This document shows positions 21,871 to 34,572 of a DNA stretch of 64,000 nucleotides, piece by piece. This DNA is from Caenorhabditis remanei (lineage: Eukaryota; Nematoda; Chromadorea; Rhabditida; Rhabditidae). Each line of letters opens with the position of its first letter. Within the stretch, counting starts at the first letter, position 1. Location: the NCBI RefSeq assembly GCF_010183535.1, contig NC_071333.1, forward strand, positions 8,616,587 to 8,680,586, read 5' to 3'. The notes beneath the pieces are model-generated. The model saw only the letters and a list, made by a program, of their open reading frames with translations, ran no database searches and was not told the origin of the DNA. Both the position numbers and the translations under genes were made by a program.

Positions 21871-24468
21871 TTAAATGGAGAGCTCAAATTTGACATCGAC
21901 GTTTGTAGCACGGGCGAGATCAACAATGTTTGAAAGCTTGACGACCATCTTCGCGGCTTCGTCCAAGTTGTCGCATGGAAGAATTCTGAGTTGAGAAGTG
22001 GCAATGAGAGCCTTGGCGTCTTCGACCTTTGTTCCTGAAAAAATCATATTTTGGTTTTTGATGTCATCTTATTGAACACTCGTTATCAAACGAATGCAAT
22101 AAATTGTTTGCAAAACCTGCCCAATTACTTTTTCTATTGTGTACTAACCTTGCAGTCTGACTACAATTGGAATCTTGAGGTCCAACTCTCTGGCAGCTTT
22201 AATGATTCCCTGGGCAATCACATCACAACGCATGATTCCTCCGAAGATGTTCACCAGAATGGCCGACACCTTGTCCTTGTCAGCGGTGATGATCTTGAAA
22301 GCCTCAGTGACTTGCTCAACAGTGGCACCACCTCCAACGTCGAGGAAGTTGGCTGGCTCTCCTCCGTGCAACTTGATTATGTCCATGGTAGCCATGGCGA
22401 GTCCGGCACCGTTGACCATGCATCCGATGGTTCCATCGAGACGAATGTAGTTGAGGTTGGCAGCAGCGGCACGGATCTGAATATCAAGAATTTGACTGAG
22501 TAGTTGAAAAAATATTGTGACGCGAATGATGGTATTTCATCTTTTTAACTATTGTTTATTTCTTGTAAAGTTATTGAAGAAGGTGTTCAAAACATGAACA
22601 CTTGCATCTCCCTTAATAAGGATATCTACCAAACTTTAACAATCATTCAAAACACTTTTTATCCCACTTTTATGCCTGTCGCAACGATTCCTTCAATGTT
22701 CCAATAACCTATGAGTTTTTTCTTTCAAACCACTTCTCTTTCCTTTCAATCGGTGGCTACCCTACTCCGTTGGGAATTCTAGTTTCGCCACTCTTATCTA
22801 ATTAGTTTTGTTTACTATCTCACCTCGAGCTCATCTTCTTGCTTCTTGTCCTTGAGATCGAAAAGCTTAGTTTGACGGAACTCAGCGTTGGAGTCGAGAA
22901 GGAGTTTGCAGTCCATGCAGTAGACATCTCCGTTTACGTCCTCGGCCATTGGGTTGATCTCGACAAGAGTGGCGTCAGATCCCTTGAACATCTTGTACAG
23001 CTTCTCGATGATCTCCGAGGCTTGCTGCTCGCAGTCCTTCTTAAATAAACTAGTATTAAGTTTGACATTTGAGCGATTCTCAGATTATTTTGAAAGACTG
23101 ATGACTAAAAAACATGGAAACTGCGTAATAGTGGTTCCAATCATCAAAACAGATCTAGGCTGCCAAAAGAAACCTGGTTCTTCATTAACCTGATGTATCG
23201 AAACAAATAACGTGGAATGCTTCGGGTTTATATTCCTTACCGAGAATCCCATTTTGACAGCGATTTCGTGGGCAAGCTCCTTGGTGATTCCAACATTGAC
23301 GTCAATCGGCATCTTGACGATAGCATCTGGATTGGTGGCAGCAACCTCTTCAATGTTGACTCCTCCTTGGGATGAAGCAATGACGATTGGTCCGTTGGTG
23401 TTACGGTCGAGGGTGATGGAGAAGTAGTATTCGCGACGGGTGAACAGACGTTTGCACACCATAACCTGGAATAAAAGATATAGCATTCTCTCTAATTGGA
23501 ACGGCCCTCCATTGGAAGCGCCCCTCTAATAGAAGCGTATTCAGAAAGCCACTCAGAAAAACAGGAACGCATCCTCCAATTCAAGAGCATCCGAGCTCCT
23601 GAAAATAGCAGGTAAAAAAGTTCTGACTTTATGCGAGAAACTAGACAACAATTTTCTTTTCCATACATTTTCCGCCAGAAAAAAAATATGTTGAAAAAAA
23701 AAGCGCCCCTCTAATAGAAGTGCATTCTGGAGTCCACTTTGAAAATTAGAAACGCATGATTTTGAATTGGAGGGAAGACAATAATTGTTTATAAAGCTTT
23801 ACTTCCCATTTTCATTATAAAGATTCTGTGACAAGAATCCAAACTACAAATCCAGCCCAATGGAAGTCTCTAGATGAGCAGTTTTTATCGTTTTAGAGCA
23901 TGATACCACCAGTCTCCAACTTTTTCAATATTAACCGGCTATGAGGCATGAACGTAGCCTCTCATGCCACCAGCACGTGAATGTCTACCAGGTTCACGTG
24001 AACTGCCGCTTTCTATGTCTGATATAACTATTTTCTGCATTTTCTTACCTCTTCGCACTTCTTTCCACGGTGATCGGTTTGCTTGGTGATCAAGTGAGCT
24101 CCAATCATCATACCAGCCTTTTGTTGCACCTCATCTGGGCTGAAATACCATCTTCATTACTTTGCCATTACATTCAAGACTTACGTGAAGACGATTTGCA
24201 CTCCTCCTTGGAGGCCAGACGAGAAACGTCCTTTTCCACGTCCTCCGGCAAGAACTTGAGCCTTGACGACGTAGTCCTTTCCTCCAATCTTCTTGGCGAC
24301 GTTATAGGCGGTGTCAGAATCTTGGGCAACTCCAAATGGTGGCACCTTGATCTCGTAGTCTTGAAGAATCTTCATTCCGTGGTGTTCGTGGAGCATGAGA
24401 GTTCTGGCGGCTGGTGCCATGAACTTCTGAGAGGTATTGAGGAGTGGCTGACTTATTCTTCCGATCAT
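21871..24468 (-). CDS. suca-1: Succinyl-CoA ligase beta subunit (ADP-forming type), mitochondrial
   Basis: Six exons (24468-24185, 24139-24049, 23465-23241, 23039-22824, 22476-22149, 22034-21871) join to 435 residues. With the alpha subunit it converts succinyl-CoA to succinate with phosphorylation of a nucleoside diphosphate, a TCA-cycle step in the mitochondrial matrix. The N-terminus ([17 protein letters not shown]) suits a targeting peptide. The ATP-grasp domain has [11 protein letters not shown] and [19 protein letters not shown], then EINPMAED and CMDCKLLLD (metal and nucleotide site). The C-terminal CoA-ligase domain has [39 protein letters not shown] and VVRLQGT. That it is the ADP-type paralogue rests on recall of F47B10.1, not on a residue I can name. 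The second intron is 583 bp and contains a repeat. Confidence 0.93.
23492..23774. repeat. Repeat inside the suca-1 second intron, ~17-bp monomers with outward ends
   Basis: Degenerate monomers like CCCCTCTAATAGAAGCG occur in a row at about 23492-23536 and again at 23701-23722, on the strand opposite to suca-1 transcription. The block opens CCCTCC (23505) and closes GAATTGGAGGG (23764-23774), which are inverted relative to each other, so the whole may be a small non-autonomous transposon built of satellite-like units. The larger direct repeat also shares an AACGCAT motif (about 23566 and 23751). Confidence 0.6.
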
Positions 24469-27400
24469 TTTGCCTGAAAATCACATAAATTTCTACAAGT
24501 TTTTCAAGTGGACGAGGAGAAAATCAATAAATAATAATAGAAGAACAAGGAGGATGAAGGTAAATGGCAAAAAAAACGGGGTGACTGGGAAAAAATGGCC
24601 CGATGAGTTAGGCGAAAATAAACAAGTGTGTATACACCGAACGCTACGACACATTGCGGACTTTGCCCTCACCCTGGCTGGAGGCTACGCGCAAACTGCA
24701 CAGAGATAGAGAGGGAGAGAGAGGGAGGGATGATATTCGGGAAGACACTAAACGGTATTGAAAAAAGGTTGCAGGATGTCGAATATAGCCTATGCTCCGG
24801 TTCAATCGATAAATTGCAAGCGTGAGACTGAAAACTCCCGCAAACGAAAACGTGGGATGCAAACTGCCCTGTCTCAAAGATCGTCGGCCAGCAACGTGGT
24901 TGGCCGAAAAGTGAAGAATAGATTGTTCGCAGAAAAGATAAGGTACAAAGTATCTGTCAATGAGAAAAGCAAGGAAAGTGCAAACAAAAAAGGAACTGAT
25001 AATATTAATGGGTTTTGTATACGCGGTCAAACGCTACTAATTAGGTTGGCAGTAACTGGTCAAAGGTTGAGTAAAATAGAAAACGGATGTTTGGAATAGG
25101 TTGACCAGGTATAATAATTTTAACCAGTTTGTTTCTGAACTTATTTTAAAACGTTATGGGGTCATTACTCTTTCAAAGAATGTTTGTAACTGTTTTGTTT
25201 TTAAACAATCGCTATGTCCTACCGATTTTTTGAAGAAAAACTTTAAAGAAGTTGATCGTGAACAACCTGGGGATCTGGACTCTTTGTAGGATAGCGGTAG
25301 AACGGCCATTATGTTGCAAAATTTTTCTAAAATTGGTTTGCAGTCTCCTATTGATAAAAATTAAATCAAATACTGATGTGCATCCTTGTCTCATCAAAAC
25401 AAGAGATTTCCGACGGGCAAAAAAGTTGGATAGAAAAATCGGGGTAAACGAGGAAACAAGGAAGGTTTTTTTCTCTTTTTCTCTCTATCTTTCTTTCTCA
25501 TTTCCTCTCCGTCCACACCACTCTAGGACATAGACAACTGCGGATCAATCGAAAGATGCTGGGGGCCTTCTGCGTGTAGTGTGCATCAACGTTGTTGTGT
25601 GCCTCTGGCATGCCGTTCCAACGTGAGACACACTACACTATTCACTCTCGTCGAGTTTTCTTCGACTCTCTTTCTCCCCGACAAACAGAGAGAAGAAGAA
25701 AATGAAGAAGTAGAAGATGAGTGAAGAGAAACCAAAGGCTTTTTTTCGCTCCGGGCGAGAAAAAACCGAGAGAAAAAGAAAAGAGTTTGGATAAGTGGGT
25801 GGATAGAAAATACGTCATATTTCATCGTTTGATTTCATCAGGTAAAGATGATCTTTGAAGAGAGAGAGACTGTCTGGCAATATGGTGTATGCAGATTGTA
25901 ATCTTTTTATGTTGAAAGAAAGAGGAATTGTACAGTTTTTGGTTTCGAACAATTACTGAGAAAGAAAAACAGAAGTCGGTTCCGAATTATTTTCTATAGT
26001 TGGAGCATATGAAAACATGTACAAACTCGGCTTCTAAAGTAATATAATTTAAAAATACAAATGCGGTGAAGATTTAGAAAAAAACATAAAAACAGTTCAA
26101 TAAACTCTTTTTAAAATATACCCTTTTTTTTAATACTTTTCGAAAAACAAAAAGTGTCAAACCAAACTAATTCATCTCGCTTTATTGACGTGAATTCGGC
26201 GAAGGCCTAAATAATGTAAAACTTCAAAAGAGTTGTTCTTTTTTCTGAGATGGTGGCATCAAAGTCTTTCTTGATATCATTTCGAATTTTCAATTTTTCA
26301 AATTCTGGATCGCGTCACAGAATAACCCTTGTTGGTTCATCAGTTTTTTAGAAACTCATCAAATAAGCAAAAATAACTTTTATAGGAGGGAGCCCTCGAA
26401 ACAAATTTGATATAAGTAATTTATTTTGGTATATCATTCTCAGAACCTTCCAAGACAAGTATGAAAATTACAGGAATTTTTTTTTAATATATGAAAGAAT
26501 CATACCCACATATTTGATATATACTGTATTTTGCATGTATTGCATGTGCTCCAGATGTAATTACCGAAAAATAGTCGGCATGTTCAGAATTTTGGATTTC
26601 TCGACATAAACTTAGATTTTGAAAAGTCCCAAAACAAAAACAAAATACATACGTAAACATAAGTTGAATAAAACCCTTTCGAAAAATATAAATATCACGT
26701 GGTTAAAATGACACGAGAAACATTTTACCGTGTCGTCATATTCCAGAAATGACAGAAATATCACCAATTTTGCTGCTGCTACGTAATTTGTATTGTATTT
26801 CTTATCACACAAGAACACGCTGTAGGGGAGAAAGTAGAGGTTGTAATGTCTGTAAGGTATTAACAACCTACGGTCAACATTATTCTGTGTATACATATTT
26901 TTGTTTGATATTTGTTTCAGTTTTCACATTTCTAGAATACAACGTTGAGTTATTTCATAATGCTAGACAAGGTTAGAAACTTTATTTTATTCTACTTTTG
27001 CAGTTTATTTTTCATATTCTATTTGTAAGTTTAGCTTGATTCTTTTCCCACTAATGTCTCTTAGAAAGTTCATTCCCATAACACGGATTCAACGTTTTAC
27101 GCAAATCTCTTAGAAAATCCAATTCACATTCTCACCGATTCTTGATTGGATCGCACGGAGGGCAATTGGGTGTCACCTTATATTTTGGCCGCAATTTTCC
27201 GGACAATAAGTCGTTCTGTACGTCTTTTACAAATCCACTCTGCCTCGCGCCAATGATAAAAGATGACGTTGTGTTCGCGGAGAGACAAGATGTTGAATGG
27301 GACGTGTATATATCCCGGGAAAAAGATTTAGGTCAACAGCAACAGCCACTCTGTCCTTGTAAATCCGATCGGCCCGAAGACATCGACGGCACTATTCACA

Positions 27401-27624
27401 GATTTCACTGCCTGTTTCAAACACTCAGATCATTGCACTTCTCCTACTTTAGTCATTTTGAATGTTCGGAGTTCAGAATTGATGTCTTATAAAAACAAAA
27501 CTATTAACATAGCTGACTGCCGCTAGAGATGTCAATCAATTTAATTTCAATACTTGTTGTCTTTCCATTAATTTCCAATTCTTTAATATAGTAACCAAAT
27601 ACTCAAAACTCATTTTTCAGTAAC
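24469..27624. other. Divergent intergenic region between suca-1 and acbp-3
   Basis: About 3.2 kb with no supported gene. Near suca-1 there is a GA-rich run (24705-24730) and CT/AG-rich stretches around 25470-25560 and 25690-25870, as in promoters. Open frames at 24758-25099 and 27142-27492 (plus) lack splice sites, domains or worm-like codon use. The last bases, TTTTTCAG at 27613-27620, are a strong trans-splice acceptor for acbp-3. Confidence 0.5.
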
Positions 27625-28608
27625 ATGTCCCTCCAAGAAAAGTTCGACGCCGCTGTGGAAATTATTCAAAAACTTCCAAAGACCGGTATGTTGCATTTTT
27701 TCTGTCACGAAACTGACATCATACTCTTTATTCTTTGAGAGCAATTTCCGTTATATATTCTTAATTACAGGACCAGTCAGCACCAGCAACGACCAAAAGC
27801 TCACTTTCTACTCTCTCTTCAAACAGGCTACAATCGGAGATGTGAACACCGATAGACCAGGAATTTTCTCAATCATTGAGAGAAAGAAGTGGTAAGTGTG
27901 GTTCATTGTTTCAACGTCACTTCCTTCCACTTGAAAGTCTCAATATGGGGAATTCCTTTTTTCGTTGACAAACGAAAATGAGTCACGTGGCGTGTTGTAT
28001 TGCATCAGAATAGTTTGTGTTGTGTGATGATTTTTTGACCAACGTTGTATCTATCTGCTGCCAAACTTGCTGTGAAGTCTGCAAACGCTATCATCAATTT
28101 TGCCGAAAATGGTGCCACTAAAGAGAAATAAAGCGAACGGATGATGGAACCGTTTTCGATAAAAAAGGAGCAACCATATTTTATGGCTCTTGATTTCTGA
28201 TAAGTGATCAACAATCTTGTCAATGTCTTAATCAAGAAAAATGATCAAACAAGCAAAACTTCTTTCAAAAATTAAACATATCAGTTCCTGTACATCATTT
28301 TCAACCCTGAATTACATTTCTCTTTTTCAGGGACTCATGGAAGGAGTTGGAAGGAGTATCTCAAGACGAGGCTAAGGAACGCTACATCAAAGCTCTTAAC
28401 GACATGTTCGACAAAATCGCTGAGGTACGTTAATTGGTTTGGCGGCAAACGTTTGATGTCGGCTACTAGTAGTAACAAGTGCTAATAGTAGTAAATAACA
28501 TTAACTTTATGTTATCTAAACTTTAATTTTCAGGAGCTCGATGTTGCTTCCTGGCTTGAACAGATCGACCCAGTAATCAAAACAAATCTCGCTCTTATCG
28601 GAAAGTAA
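27625..28608 (+). CDS. acbp-3: Acyl-CoA-binding protein with C-terminal extension (116 aa)
   Basis: Four exons: 27625-27685, 27771-27891, 28331-28424 and 28534-28608. TTTTTCAG ends 4 bases before the ATG, a strong spliced-leader site. The ACBP fold binds long-chain acyl-CoA esters in the cytosol, buffering and delivering them to lipid synthesis. The signature is clear: LTFYSLFKQATIGDVNTDRPG (binding Tyr and Lys) and KKWDSWKELEGVSQDEAKERYI (second Lys and Tyr). Typical ACBPs have 86-90 residues. This one continues for some 25 residues (EELDVASWLEQIDPVIKT..), an acidic-amphipathic tail ending IGK. AATAAA lies near 28699. I recall F47B10.7/acbp-3 as the identity. Confidence 0.93.
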
Positions 28609-28937
28609 ATTGCAATTTGATCTGAAAAATGTCAAGAATTGAACAATACAAAATTATTTTATTGCTAACTTAAACATTATTGAATGAAACTTTGATAAAA
28701 TAAATCACCATTATCATTTTTAGAGGAGGAAAATCGGAAGTCGAGAAACCCGATGTATAAATTAAATGAATTCGGAATACAGAAGAGATCAATCATCAAC
28801 AGAGATAAAGAATCAGAAAGCGCTTGGAGTATATTGGGTATAGTGATAGAGGTATGTATATCATGTTGCTATAGGAAATAATAGTTTCCGGTGAAAGTTG
28901 GGTTTAACATTAACGCTAAAAATTATAATGATATTTA
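28609..28937. other. Convergent 3' spacer with polyadenylation signal
   Basis: 329 bases between the stop codons of acbp-3 (plus) and a membrane-protein gene (minus). AATAAA on the plus strand at about 28699 serves acbp-3. No canonical minus-strand signal was seen. Confidence 0.5.
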
Positions 28938-31900
28938 TCATAGTCGTTCTTTTTTATCCATCTCTTCTCTTCTCTTATCTTCTTGATAAGCAAAAAATTG
29001 GAACGTGCGGAATACCACATGCAGGAATATGCAATTGATGATGATGACTAAAGCCATAGCAGCCATCACACCCAGAGTAACCAGAACCGCAGCTGAAAAG
29101 AAATAAATAACTGGTGAATACATATTTTAAACGTACTTGTGAAACTTTCTCTCGATCGGAAATGGTACTCATCAGGGTTTGTGCGAAGTGCTTTGACATT
29201 TTCCAAAATATTCCTGTAATTTTCATGATAACTTGTGTAGTTTCCTTCCTACTATCGACTCACCTGGAAACATCACTTGTTCCTTTCAGCATATGGTACA
29301 CGAAAACCAGGAACAAGATGACCATACCAAAATTCCAGATTGTCTGCAACGGAAAATGTAATTATAGGTTCAAAAATTGAAAAAAGAAACAAAAATTATA
29401 CGTTGTAGAACAAGTAGGGTTTCAGTAGTCCTGAGCGTTGTTTTGAGACACCACAAAGCAAAGTAACCAGAGAGATACCGTCAAAAATAAGTAGGAACGC
29501 TTCGAGATATCCTGTAAATAAGAGGACATAATAACAAATAACAGGAGAACATAGTAATAAAAACCTTTTTAAAAAGAGAAATGAAATTACTAACCATTAA
29601 GACCGAGTTTAGATATTCCCATGAAGTATAAGACAATATTGATGATGAATCCTATTATGGCAAATATTGCAACTGTTCGGCAGGCTTTCTGAAAATTAAG
29701 AATTTACTCATCAGGTCCCCAGCCTGTGACTTACTCGAATATGACAAGTGTTGCAGCAGTAATGACTAGGTGGAATTGGGTCTTCAGTGAATCCAAGACT
29801 CACAACAGTTTCTCTTTGTGGTGTTTTCATTACTCCATTTCCGTTTTCATTTCCATTTGCATCTGGAAACAAAACAGTGTAATAGAAGGGGTCACGGAAG
29901 TAGATGATTTTGAAGTCTTGATTCATGTGAAGGATTTGTAAGTGAACAACTTTTTGGAAAAGAAAGAAGACTCAAAGAAGTTTAGGAAAAAAACGTACAC
30001 TGTCGAAAATTGAATCTTTTCTTTTTGACACAGAAAAAAGATGTCAATTTCACATCAGTTCATCTTCAGAAACATTTTGTTGGACACTTCAACTTACAAT
30101 GGGGAATTTTGATTATTGGACTGTCAGGATTATCCGATTCAAGTACAACAGAATACGGTTCGAAATTCATCAGACACAGGATTGCGGCTGTTGAAGTAAA
30201 CGAAAGAAAAAAAACACGAACTACTCCGAAAGACCCCACCGTCAAACGGAGAATTATGTATTCCGGTATAGCGTGATGAAGATATCAGAGTTACTAGCTA
30301 TCAGAATACTTGAATATTCTAGTGTATTCAGATTCTAGTGCGCAGATTCTCAATAATCCTGAAGTTTTATTCGGGCAGTGATTTTCGAGGTGAGGAAAAT
30401 ATGGATTTGCGTGTGCTTTGTTGTGAGGCATCGTCTCAGTTGAGAAACGCATAAATCACTGCCATTCAGACAGCTTCTATTTTCTTTTCATCGTCAGCAG
30501 ATTGACGTTCCAGCACAGGTGATGATAGAAAGCATAAAAACGGAAGTGTAAAACAACATATTAATATCAAAAAGCAACAAATGCTACTATTTTCTCTCCA
30601 TTGTAACTTCGATAATACTCTAGAACGAATTCAAACTTTTCCTCTCATTTACTGAGTTCTCTCCAACTAATACACTTTCTAATTCCCCCAACTATAATGA
30701 CTCGTGCTTCCAACTTCCTCCTGGTACTTTTCACGCCCTTATCACTTGATAGGTGGCTCCCATTAACCGATATTTATGTGGTCTCATTCGTTTTGCCAGG
30801 TGGAAAATCAGTTGGGTGAGTAGATGTGTAATGAGAAGAATGAGAGGATATTGGGGTAGGTGAGAGCAAATAAAAACAGGAGAGAATCCATTTATCATTC
30901 GGAAGCCTTTTTGTTGATAAGAGTTTACACATTAGAGCTTGAAAATGAGTGATTATGATTGCGGAAAGTGAGAAAGAGATTGAGCTCGTGATATTGATAT
31001 TGGCGGCCAAAACAATTCATGAGAAATGTGTATCGAGAATATCTGGGAAAAGTGAAGAAAGCTAGGAACCGCAATAAAAGCCCAAAATTTGCACTGACCT
31101 CTTCCATATTTCAAAAAGTTTCCGCCAATACCAAGGGACCCCCAATAGAAAGAAAAGTGAACCGGAAAGTATCAGGTTACCTGGTGGGAGAAGAACAACA
31201 AGTGAGAAAAACCACTTGTTCAAAAAGATCAAAGAAGTTGTTTAGAGTTGAGACACAAAGTAATGTGAACAAATCCTAAGAATGTGTTCTACAATCAACA
31301 GGCTTTGAAGACAGATTAAATGATGTTTTCGAGGTATTTTTTGGATTTAGATTTTGGAAATAAGAAGGAAAACGAACGGATTTTAGTGAGGATTTCAAAA
31401 AACATACTAAATATAAATCTAACATAAATATGACTACATATAGATTCCCGACAACCAGTGAGAAGTTTGAGGGTCAGTTACATAACTCATTAGTATTACC
31501 TTTAAGCACGATGATGCCGGGAATTGAATGAATATTATATTTTTTCTTCATCAATAGCTTTGGCATACTAGCCGAACGCTTCATGTCGTTGTCATCTCGC
31601 ATTATTTTCTTTATTCTTCTTTTCGTTCCTCTGTTCCTATTTTCACTTTACACTTCGTTCCTTTATATTCAAGAAGAGATACCTAATATGGAATAGCACA
31701 GAATAGAACGTGGAACGTTGCAAGCGTCTTCTCTTTTTGAACGAAGCGAACACAGACAGAGAAAACGAATTTTTTGAGCTTCTTCGCTTCAATCCTTCGT
31801 GTGAGTGCCGAAAACAACAGTTGATCCAAAGATTTCTTTCATGGTGTCAATGTGATTTAGAAAGTGTGTGACAAGAAGGAGAATGAATAGAATAGAATAC

Positions 31901-33165
31901 GTTCGTAGATAGGAATTCAGGAATTTCGAGTCGCATTCTCTATTTGTGAAATTCAATTGTCACTTCACCCTTCACTTACACGAGATTCCGTTTTGAAACA
32001 TTTTGTTCTATTTGCTTTCCGATCAAACAAAAAAGTCCTTAAAGAATTTTCTCAAAAAAAAGGACTAAAAGTGTATCAATCATCTAGATTTCTAGGAAGG
32101 CTCATTTTCAGGAACTACAAGGTTATGAACTAAAAACAAATAGAGCCAAATTTTCAGGTAAAAATGAATTTATTTACTTCATCTGTTGAAACATCATTGT
32201 TCAAATGCTGAGTATCATTCAAATTTCTTTTTCAATAGATGTCCTTATTATTAGTTTCCTGATTTCACACCCATGGGTAAGTAGATTTCCTGGTACTTAA
32301 CTCTCTCCCCCATCCCCTTTTCATTGTCCTCCACCCACCCACATCTTCAAAACTAATTCAATAGGTTTCCACTTGTTAACCGCTAATCGACCTCGCAGAT
32401 GACACAGGAGCAAAATGATCCATCATCGTCCGACAAGGTCCCTTTACGTCGGTCTTGTCGGGACGGAATCTTATGTTTGTTTTAAACCGAGATTCATACT
32501 TTTCCATTCGTCACTGATCCGATAAGAGAGTACAAATCGGAAGAGAAAAGAGATAGATATTGTTATCACATGAAAAAAAGAGAATATCGGTGTACATGTG
32601 CGTGTGAGGTTGAGAAGTTTTTGGTTCACAGAAATTGGTGAGTTGGGCGAGATTTTGATGAAAAGGATAAGCGGTATGCAACAGCAGCTGCTTTGAAGCA
32701 GGAATCAATTTCATGAAAAAATTGGAACGATCAAGGAACTTTCGGTTATAAATCAAGATGCGGAACTAGAAGTTTTCCGATTATTGAAACCAAATGTGTG
32801 AATAGAAAAATGTAGTGAATTTATTTTCAGCATGAGCATGCTTCAAGTTTCAAAAAAGTTTTGAGAAAGCTTATGTTTTTATTCGGGAAGTTGCACTAAA
32901 GAATGTTTTACTGTTACGAAAAAAAGTACTTACGTGATCTCAAAGAAGTCTGTCTTGGTTGTCGTGGAGTTCTGCTTGATGAAGGCATCAATGTATTCCC
33001 ATAAGTTACAGTTCTTGGTGGTGGTGTAGGCTTGGGTGCGGACAAAATCTCCTCTGATATCTCATCTCGGTCTTTAGTCCTTTCAATTCGAATAGATGGA
33101 ATCTGGGCCACAGTTGGAGCAGGAACTGGAGTAGGGCATGGTTGTGTTCTCGCATTACGCGCCAT
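28938..33165 (-). CDS. Five-span membrane protein with Pro-rich N-terminus and 2.7-kb first intron (361 aa)
   Basis: Eight minus-strand exons join in frame: 33165-32934, 30220-30098, 29949-29735, 29688-29595, 29511-29402, 29343-29264, 29213-29137 and 29092-28938. Exon 1 encodes a Pro/Thr/Arg-rich cytoplasmic segment (MARNARTQPCPTPVPAP.., KPTPPPRTV, SSRTPRQPRQ). Hydrophobic spans then lie in exon 2 (FFLSFTSTAAILCLM), exon 4 (VAIFAIIGFIINIVLYF), exon 5 (FLLIFDGISLVTLLCGV), exon 6 (FGMVILFLVFVYHML) and exon 8 (VLVTLGVMAAMALVIIINCIF). The tail is charged (YQEDKRREEMDKKERL). The acceptor sites of exons 2 and 3 are weak (GGAGTAG, CCAAAAAG) but keep phase 1. Joining exon 1 across 2.7 kb is inference; the exon 4-8 part is firm. 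No family is recognised. Confidence 0.65.
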
Positions 33166-33875
33166 TTGAACTGAACAGATATCAGTTAGGGGTGTGGCCT
33201 CTTTTGTCCGGAGGGACAGACGGATATCAGAAGAGGAGGAGTGCGAATAAATGCCCCTACCACAGGCAGCTCAAACTAATTGTCTTACACCAACACGACT
33301 GCTGTCACTATCGGCGCTTTTCACTAAACGATGAGCACCTCGTTGGGGCTTGATACCAGAAACAAAATAAAAACAAAATCTCTCTTTCTTTTTCTCCCCA
33401 CCCTTTTTTCTCATCTCGCCCGTCACGGAGGGCCACGGGAAGGTGAGAAGAGAATGATTTATGAAGTTTATAGTAATGGATAGGGAGAAAAGAGTCCAGA
33501 TTTTTATACCTGCACTTATATTTGAATTCAAGCTTTCTCTCAAAAAAAAATCTTCAAGGGAAAAACAGAAACAAAAAAGTTCGTGTGTCAAAGCAAGATG
33601 TCAAAAATAACCAAAACATTTGAGACAGGTGGCGAACTAACTGACGGAATGTTTAAAAAATTTGGAAAAAAACTAGAGCATTTCAAATCAACCTACAATT
33701 GAGAAAACGTAAAAACAAACCATGAAGAGATTGGGAATTACTGAACAATCTGTTGCAAATATTGTATGTCTTCTATTTCAATGAAATCTCTCGAATTTCA
33801 AAAATCGAAAATAATATATAAATATGCTTAGGTGTTCATTCAATTCATTTTTCGTTTTCTGTTCTGACTTTATGA
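33166..33875. other. Spacer between two minus-strand genes
   Basis: About 700 bases that should contain the promoter of the five-span membrane gene and the 3' UTR of the next minus-strand gene. The minus-strand frame at 33271-33591 is Ser/Phe-rich and unsupported. Confidence 0.45.
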
Positions 33876-34572
33876 TCAAACTTTATGGTCAGCCCGGGGA
33901 GACGGAGTCGTTAAAATAAAAATATCTCCGATGCTACGATTTCGAACGTGAGCATCCAAGCAGCACAAGTGATCAGGAAAATTTATCATCAGTTGTGTCT
34001 CAAAACAATTCTGGATGATTTCCCTTAATTTGAATTGCTTCCACTCATGGACCATTGATGACTGTGATAACTGAAAGTTATTTGAACAGAGTAAGGCGCA
34101 TCTAAAACTACGCAAAACAAAGAATTCAAGTTTTGATTGTGACCTGCTCTGGTTTATGCTCCGCCAGGAAAAATCTGATGCAATCGTAGAGAAAAAGGTT
34201 CCGTCGAAAAATCAACAGAACAAAACGTTTTTTTTGCAGGTATCCCTCATTCTTTGCCTCCACAATCTACAGATTTGCTGATGAGTAGTGAATATTCATA
34301 AACAAAGACTGTCTGGAGCTCTTTCTGCTACATTGCAAAAATATTTAATGCAGCCGAATTTGGACCACTATCAACGCGGGAGCGCCATGACCAAAAAAGT
34401 TTACGTGAACAGAACTACAGGCACAAAGGCATTCATTTCCTTCTTTATCAACATTCAAAATTGCGATCGCCAACACAGAAATGTTTCTGAGAGTTACGTT
34501 TTCTTGGATGAAAATGGTATCATTTGAAATAAACTGTTCGATTCTTTGTTTTAGTTGCAGCCAAAAAGACAT
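33876..34572 (-). CDS. Uncharacterised small protein (161 aa), divergent neighbour of the CUT-homeodomain gene
   Basis: Three exons joined in phase 0: 34572-34405, 34266-34144 and 34070-33876. The first reads MSFWLQLKQRIEQF..NISVLAIAILNVDKEGNECLCACSSVH. The second, bounded by TCTGTAG and CAG|GTCACA, reads IVEAKNEGYLQKKRFVLLIFRR..LYDCIRFFLAEHKPEQ. The third, after AACTTTCAG, reads LSQSSMVHEWKQFKLREII..PDHLCCLDAHVRNRSIGDIF.. and ends PRADHKV. All three frames are open exactly between plausible splice sites, which is the main support. There is no signal peptide; several short hydrophobic strands suggest an alpha/beta fold. I do not recognise a family. The start could lie further upstream. Confidence 0.5.

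Noticed and set aside
22051..22503. Plus-strand 150-codon open frame over suca-1
   Set aside because: Shadow of the suca-1 exon 5 on the other strand.
24758..25099. 113-codon Lys/Arg-rich plus-strand frame
   Set aside because: No domain or splice support; lies in the suca-1 promoter region.
27142..27492. 116-codon plus-strand open frame upstream of acbp-3
   Set aside because: No splice sites at sensible places, no domain, and it ends just before the acbp-3 leader; more likely promoter sequence.
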